Below, piece by piece: positions 59,910-64,000 of a DNA stretch of 64,000 nt (position 1 is its first letter; the number at the start of each line of letters is the position of its first letter). The notes beneath the pieces are model-generated. The model did not search any database and had not been told where the DNA came from. It was given only the letters and a program-made list of their open reading frames with translations. The DNA comes from Halobacterium zhouii. GTDB lineage: Archaea > Halobacteriota > Halobacteria > Halobacteriales > Halobacteriaceae. The stretch is from assembly GCF_021249405.1 (NCBI RefSeq), contig NZ_CP089594.1, forward strand, positions 1 through 64,000, written 5' to 3'. A program made the translations under genes and the position numbers.

Positions 59910-61184
59910 ATGTCTTACTCACAGGGAATCAGGCGCAACTGGCGGCAGTTCGCACTCCAGTTGCTGACCGTGTTCGCAGTCGGGCTCACCATCGGCGCCG
60001 AGCGGAACGTCGTGCCGGTGCTCGGCCGGGACGTCCTCGGCGTCGAGTCCGTGCTCGTCATCGCCTCGTTCGTCGTGAGCTTCGGCTTCGTGAAGGCGCT
60101 ACTCAACCTCTACGGTGGGAAGTGGTCGGAAACCTACGGTCGGAAGCCCATCCTCGTCGCCGGGTGGCTGGTCGCGTTGCCGATTCCAGTGATCCTCGTG
60201 CTCGCGCCGAACTGGTGGTGGATCGTCGCCGGAAACGTGCTCCTCGGCGTCAACCAGGGACTGGCGTGGAGCATGAGCGTGAACGCGAAAATCGACCTCG
60301 CGGGGAGCGACGCGCGAGGATTCGCAGTCGGACTGGACGAGGCGTTCGGCTACGGCGGCGTCGCCGTCGGCACCTGGGTCACGGGCGTCATCGCGGCGCA
60401 GTACGGTCTCCGTCCCGAACCGTTCTACTTCCTCGCGGCCGTCATCGTGCTCGCGCTCGTCGCCGCCGTGCTGTTCGTAGACGAGACGCTGCCGTACGCG
60501 CGAGCGGAGGCCGACGAGCAGGCCGATAGCGAGGACGCCGACTTGCCGTTCGCCGAAGTCCTGAAGCGCGCGACCTACGGCGACCGCACGCTGTTCGCGG
60601 CGGCCCAGGCTGGTAGCGTCGAGAAGTTCGTGGATGCGCTGGTCTGGATTGCGTACCCGCTGTACCTCACGGCCGCCGGCCTCTCGCTCGCACAGGTCGG
60701 CGTCGTCGTCGGCGTCTACGGCGGCGTCTGGGGTGTCCTGCAGTTGTACACGGGTCGCCTCGCCGACCAAGTCGGCCGGCGACCGCCGGTCGTCGCGGGG
60801 ATGTTCGTCGCGGGCGCAGGCGTGCTCCTGACAGTGCTCGTCCAGGGCTACTGGCTGTGGATCGGCACGGCGGCCGTGACGGGCACCGGGATGGCGCTGC
60901 TCTACCCGAACCTCATCACGGTCGTCGGGGACGCCGCACATCCGTCGTGGCGGGCGACCGGTCTCGGCGTGTACCGGATGTGGCGCGACGCCGGCTACGG
61001 TTTCGGTGCAATCGTCATCGGCGTGACCGCCGACCTGGTGTCGACGACCGCCGCGTTCTACGTCGTGGCGGCGGCGATGTTCGCGTCGGGCCTCGTCACG
61101 CTCGCCTGGATGCGCGAGACCCACCCGGACCGCGAGGCGGCCCGCGGCGAACACGGCACCGTCGACGCGGTGGACGCCGACTAA
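59910..61184 (+). CDS. Major facilitator superfamily transporter
   Basis: This 424-aa protein has 12 helices. The MFS loop 2-3 motif GGKWSETYGRKPILVAGW (about 70-87) and its second copy GRLADQVGRRPPVVAGM are clear. The long central loop is acidic (ADEQADSEDADLP). It begins 24 nt after the rhodanese/MBL stop, so it is likely co-transcribed. The substrate is unknown; a sulfur compound or metabolite exporter is plausible from context. Confidence 0.88.
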   Translation: MSYSQGIRRNWRQFALQLLTVFAVGLTIGAERNVVPVLGRDVLGVESVLVIASFVVSFGFVKALLNLYGGKWSETYGRKPILVAGWLVALPIPVILVLAPNWWWIVAGNVLLGVNQGLAWSMSVNAKIDLAGSDARGFAVGLDEAFGYGGVAVGTWVTGVIAAQYGLRPEPFYFLAAVIVLALVAAVLFVDETLPYARAEADEQADSEDADLPFAEVLKRATYGDRTLFAAAQAGSVEKFVDALVWIAYPLYLTAAGLSLAQVGVVVGVYGGVWGVLQLYTGRLADQVGRRPPVVAGMFVAGAGVLLTVLVQGYWLWIGTAAVTGTGMALLYPNLITVVGDAAHPSWRATGLGVYRMWRDAGYGFGAIVIGVTADLVSTTAAFYVVAAAMFASGLVTLAWMRETHPDREAARGEHGTVDAVDAD

Positions 61185-61245
61185 CCACTCGAGGCACAGC
61201 ACCGCTTTCCGGTACCGGGACACCGTGTCGTGCTGGTTGGACTGG

Positions 61246-61287
61246 AATACTGGCGGGTCTTACTGGATTAGAATACTGGCAAGTATT
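61246..61287. promoter_or_regulatory. AATACT/AGTATT operator-like sites before metE-like gene
   Basis: AATACT at 61246-61251 and the full inverted repeat AATACT-GGCA-AGTATT at 61272-61287, about 85-100 nt before the ATG at 61371. A TATA-like GTTATATTAC (61334-61343) follows. The palindrome is the clearest copy of the half-sites seen in the cluster. Confidence 0.55.
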
Positions 61288-61370
61288 ATTGGGTAGGAAT
61301 CCCAGCAGGCTCTGCACCAGGCGGAATACCGTGAGTTATATTACTCCCAACGATTATTACCGATTATCAG

Positions 61371-62525
61371 ATGACGGCGAACCACGACACCATCCCCACG
61401 ACGCACATCGGCAGTCTACCTCGACCGCCGGAACTGCTCGACCTCCTCGAGAAACAACAGGACGGAGTGGACGTAGACCAGGACGACTGGGACGCGACCG
61501 TCGCGGAGGCCACCCGGGACGTCGTCGAACGTCAGGCTGAGGCCGGCATCGACGTCGCGAACAACGGCGAGCAGTCCAGGGTCTCGTTCAACTGGTACGT
61601 CGCGGACCGCCTCAGCGGCATCGACGGCAAGCGCGAGCAGGAGCTCTGGGCCGACCTCCAGGAGTTCCCGGACTACGCCGAGGAGACGTTCAAAACGGAC
61701 GTCATCGACCTCTCGATGCAACCAGTCATCACCGGTCCCGTCGAGTACACCGGCCACGACGAGGCTGAAGCCGAACTCGCGGAGTTCCGGGACGCCCTCT
61801 CCGCTGCCGACGCCGACTTCCAGGACACGTTCGTGACCTCGGCCTCTCCCAGCGTCGTCACCGCGACGCACGTCGACGAGCACTACGGCGACTACGAGGA
61901 GTTCCTGTTCGCGGTCGCGGACGCGATGGCCGAGGAGTACGAACTCGTCGCGGAGACCGGCGCGACCCTCCAGATCGACGCTCCGGAACTGCTCACTGTC
62001 GGCCACACGGCGGCGTACGCGGACGAACCCCTGGAGGCGGTCGAGGCGGCGACGCGCCTCCACGTCGAGGCGCTCAACGAGGCGCTGTCGAACGTCCCCG
62101 CAGATCAGGTCCGACTCCACACCTGCTGGGGGAGCTACGAGGGCCCTCACCACCTCGACACGGGCCTGGCCGAGTTGCTCCCGGAGGTCTACGAGGCCGA
62201 CATCACCGGACTCAGCGTCGAGCAGGCCAACCCCCGCCACCAGCACGAGTACCGCGCGTTCGACGAGCACCCGGTTCCCGACGGCTGGACGCTGATTCCT
62301 GGCGTCGTGGACGTGAAGACGAACATCATCGACCACCCCGAGACCATCGCTGACCGCCTGGAGCGGGTTGCCGACGCAGTCGACGACGCGACGCCGCTGG
62401 TCGCCGCGCCCGACTGCGGGTTCGGTACGCAGGCCGGCCTCGGGATGGTGGACCCCGAGATCGCGTGGGCGAAACTCGAGGCGCTCGACGAGGGGGCCGA
62501 ACTAGCGGCCGACCGCATCTACTGA
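61371..62525 (+). CDS. MetE-like cobalamin-independent methionine synthase family protein
   Basis: This 384-aa protein is a single-barrel member of the MetE/UroD-type family: it opens THIGSLPRPPELLDLL. The zinc-ligand region includes RLHTCWGSYEGPHH (about 245, His and Cys), and APDCGFGTQAGLG (about 345) has the second Cys. Full MetE is about 750 aa, and short archaeal members methylate homocysteine using another methyl donor or act on coenzyme-M thioethers. The role here is probably methyl transfer to a sulfur substrate. It is preceded by palindromic operator-like sites. Confidence 0.85.
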   Translation: MTANHDTIPTTHIGSLPRPPELLDLLEKQQDGVDVDQDDWDATVAEATRDVVERQAEAGIDVANNGEQSRVSFNWYVADRLSGIDGKREQELWADLQEFPDYAEETFKTDVIDLSMQPVITGPVEYTGHDEAEAELAEFRDALSAADADFQDTFVTSASPSVVTATHVDEHYGDYEEFLFAVADAMAEEYELVAETGATLQIDAPELLTVGHTAAYADEPLEAVEAATRLHVEALNEALSNVPADQVRLHTCWGSYEGPHHLDTGLAELLPEVYEADITGLSVEQANPRHQHEYRAFDEHPVPDGWTLIPGVVDVKTNIIDHPETIADRLERVADAVDDATPLVAAPDCGFGTQAGLGMVDPEIAWAKLEALDEGAELAADRIY

Positions 62526-62562
62526 CGGTCGGTGCGTTGCCGACGGTCAGCAGTCGGCGTCC

Positions 62563-64000
62563 CTAGATGGGGTAGTCGCGGTGGTCGTGCTGGATCGAGA
62601 TCCACTTCGTCTCCGTGACCTCGTGGAGGAACGCGTCGCTGTTGTACGTTCCCATGCCGGAGTCGCCGGTGCCGCTGAACGGGACGTGAGCTTCGTCGTT
62701 GATCGGTTGGTCGTTGATATGGACGTTCCCTGTCTCCATGCGGTCGGCGATGTCTTTCGCGACCTCGAGGTCGCCGGCGTGGACCGCGCCCGAGAGCCCG
62801 TACTCCGTGTCGTTGGCGATCTCGACGGCCTCGTCGACGTCCGAGAACGGAATGACGGGAGCGATGGGGCCGAAGTGCTCGTTGCACGCCGCGGACATGT
62901 CGTTGGTGACGTCCGAGAGCACGGTGGGTTCGACGAGCAGGGAGTCCTCGACGCCCTCCATCTGGACGGTCCCGCCGCCGGTTTCGAGGGTGGCGCCGGC
63001 GTCGACGGTCTCCTCGACGAACTCGAGCATCTGGTCGCGCTGGGACTCGTCGATGATCGGGGCGATCACGGTGTCCTCGTCGTGGGCGCTCCCGGTCTGC
63101 AGGGCCTCTGCGCGCTCGGTGAGTCGCTCGACGTACTCGTCGTAGACGTCCTCGTGGACGACGTGCCGGTTGATGGAGATACACACCTGGCCCTGGTGGA
63201 CGAACGACCCGAAGGTCGCGGCGTCGATGGCCCGGTCGAGGTCGGCGTCGTCGGTCACCACGAACGCGTTGTTTCCGCCGAGTTCCATCGCGGGGATGGC
63301 GAGGTTCTCGCCCGCGAGTCCCGCGACGTGCTGGCCGACCGACGTCGACCCCGTGAACGAGACGACGTCGCTCTCGGGGTGGCCGGCGACGCGGTCACCG
63401 ATGTCTGACCCCTTCCCGGTGACGACGTTGATGACGCCGTCCGGGAGGTCGGTCTCCTCGAACAGTTTCGCGAACAGCAGGCCACCCGTGATGGGGGAGT
63501 TCGTGGACGGCTTGAGGACGACGCTGTTCCCGGCGGCGATGGCCGGCGCGACCGCCCGCATCGAGAGGTTCAGCGGGAAGTTCCACGGCGAGATGACGGT
63601 GACGACGCCCTTCGGCTCGCGCTGGACGAGGTTCTCCTTGCCGGGGATGTTCGAGTCGGCGTGCTCGCCTTTCATCCGGCGCGGGAGCGTCGCCGCCTCG
63701 CTGGCGTGGTCGGAGGCGATCTGGATGGACGTCTCGCCCATCAGCGGCGACCCGCCGACCTCGTGGGCGAGCAGGTCGACGATCTCCTCGCTGTGCGCGT
63801 CGAGTGCCTGCAGGAACTGCTGGACGACGGCCTGTCGATGCGCGGGCGGCGTCTCCGCCCACTCCTCCTGTGCGTCCGCGGCCGCCTCGTAGGCGGCGTC
63901 GACGTCCGCGTTCGTCCCCGCTGGAACGTCAACGACGGTCTCGCGAGTCGAGGGGTCCTCGACGGCCAGGGTGTCTCCGCTCTCGCTGGCCGTCCACTCG
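62563..64000 (-). CDS. Aldehyde dehydrogenase family protein (5' end outside the window)
   Basis: The C-terminal part runs from 62563 to the right edge with no stop, giving more than 475 residues in frame. Visible motifs are SFTGSTSVGQHVAG (NAD site), AMELGGNNAFVV (catalytic Glu) and HQGQVCISINR (catalytic Cys). The N-terminal part beyond 63741 continues in frame with EDPSTRETVVDVPAG and DAAYEAAADAQEEWAETPPA. It is an aldehyde:NAD(P) dehydrogenase of the vanillin/benzaldehyde-like type; the substrate is unknown. It converges with the MetE-like gene. The start codon is not in the window. Confidence 0.92.
   Translation of the reverse strand, partial: EWTASESGDTLAVEDPSTRETVVDVPAGTNADVDAAYEAAADAQEEWAETPPAHRQAVVQQFLQALDAHSEEIVDLLAHEVGGSPLMGETSIQIASDHASEAATLPRRMKGEHADSNIPGKENLVQREPKGVVTVISPWNFPLNLSMRAVAPAIAAGNSVVLKPSTNSPITGGLLFAKLFEETDLPDGVINVVTGKGSDIGDRVAGHPESDVVSFTGSTSVGQHVAGLAGENLAIPAMELGGNNAFVVTDDADLDRAIDAATFGSFVHQGQVCISINRHVVHEDVYDEYVERLTERAEALQTGSAHDEDTVIAPIIDESQRDQMLEFVEETVDAGATLETGGGTVQMEGVEDSLLVEPTVLSDVTNDMSAACNEHFGPIAPVIPFSDVDEAVEIANDTEYGLSGAVHAGDLEVAKDIADRMETGNVHINDQPINDEAHVPFSGTGDSGMGTYNSDAFLHEVTETKWISIQHDHRDYPI

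Noticed and set aside
1..64000. tRNA, rRNA, CRISPR array or complete insertion sequence
   Set aside because: No cloverleaf-like tRNA with TTCGAATCC-type arm, no rRNA-like segment, no evenly spaced repeat/spacer array and no transposase gene were recognised by eye; covariance-model and IS searches were not possible.

Overview
The window is a gene-dense, GC-rich stretch of a haloarchaeal genome (class Halobacteria). The proteins are strongly acidic. Haloarchaeal signatures include a PGF-CTERM surface protein, a halocyanin-like blue copper protein with a Tat signal, a HalOD1 domain, DUF7344-type winged helices, small zinc-finger proteins, many ATGA start/stop overlaps, and TATA-like boxes about 27-34 nt before start codons (leaderless transcripts). 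I cannot name the genus from the sequence alone.

Layout. 0.2-3.2 kb: ParA-type ATPase with a low-complexity partner, a DUF3006 protein and a ZIP-like permease. 3.2-5.65 kb: a candidate replication origin, with an Orc1/Cdc6 gene at 3909-5171, an AT-rich unwinding element at about 3629-3767, and origin-recognition-like repeats (core ACTGCGGACG followed by a G-rich tail) on both sides. ParA next to Orc1/Cdc6 suggests a secondary origin or an integrated/megaplasmid-type replicon segment. 6.1-9.5 kb: small regulators, zinc-finger genes, a DUF1616 protein and a DUF457-type membrane hydrolase. 9.7-28.1 kb: an amino-sugar and surface-glycan region, with GlmS, two GlmU-like proteins (one with a degenerate nucleotidyltransferase half), GlmM, a family 2 glycosyltransferase, a five-PKD surface protein, a CMP-sialic-acid-hydroxylase-like metallo-beta-lactamase protein, an alkaline-phosphatase-superfamily protein, a GalE-like epimerase and three DUF7344-type regulators. 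Many of these genes share an unusual promoter-position element, ATAACAAAG.

28.2-33.1 kb: a CaCA antiporter, a lipoprotein, a Ca-binding-repeat/transmembrane/winged-helix protein, and an RHH regulator. 33.2-38.1 kb: a three-gene operon of an Nramp-fold transporter plus HyuA and HyuB. 38.2-41.4 kb: DUF998, a deleted pseudogene, an AIM24-family protein, a 37-aa membrane peptide and a zinc-ribbon ArsR-like regulator. 41.6-50.8 kb: a lone cytochrome b C-terminal subunit, acyl-CoA ligase and acyl-CoA dehydrogenase, a second Nramp-like protein, a TauE/SafE protein and a phytoene-desaturase-like flavoprotein. 51-62.5 kb: a halocyanin-like protein, then a sulfur-handling cluster (DUF302, DsrE-like, TusA, two rhodanese/metallo-beta-lactamase fusions, two YeeE/YedE half-transporters, DUF7512, TauE/SafE, rhodanese, methyltransferase, MFS, MetE-like). 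The promoters of this cluster share AATACT/AGTATT half-sites. The window ends in a partial aldehyde dehydrogenase.

The features most worth a second look are the origin and its two distant single repeat copies (38.9 and 46.2 kb), the ATAACAAAG promoter family, the many short tandem repeats just after stop codons, the Ca-repeat/HTH membrane protein, and the Nramp proteins that lack metal-ligand motifs. No tRNA, rRNA, CRISPR array or intact insertion sequence was recognised.
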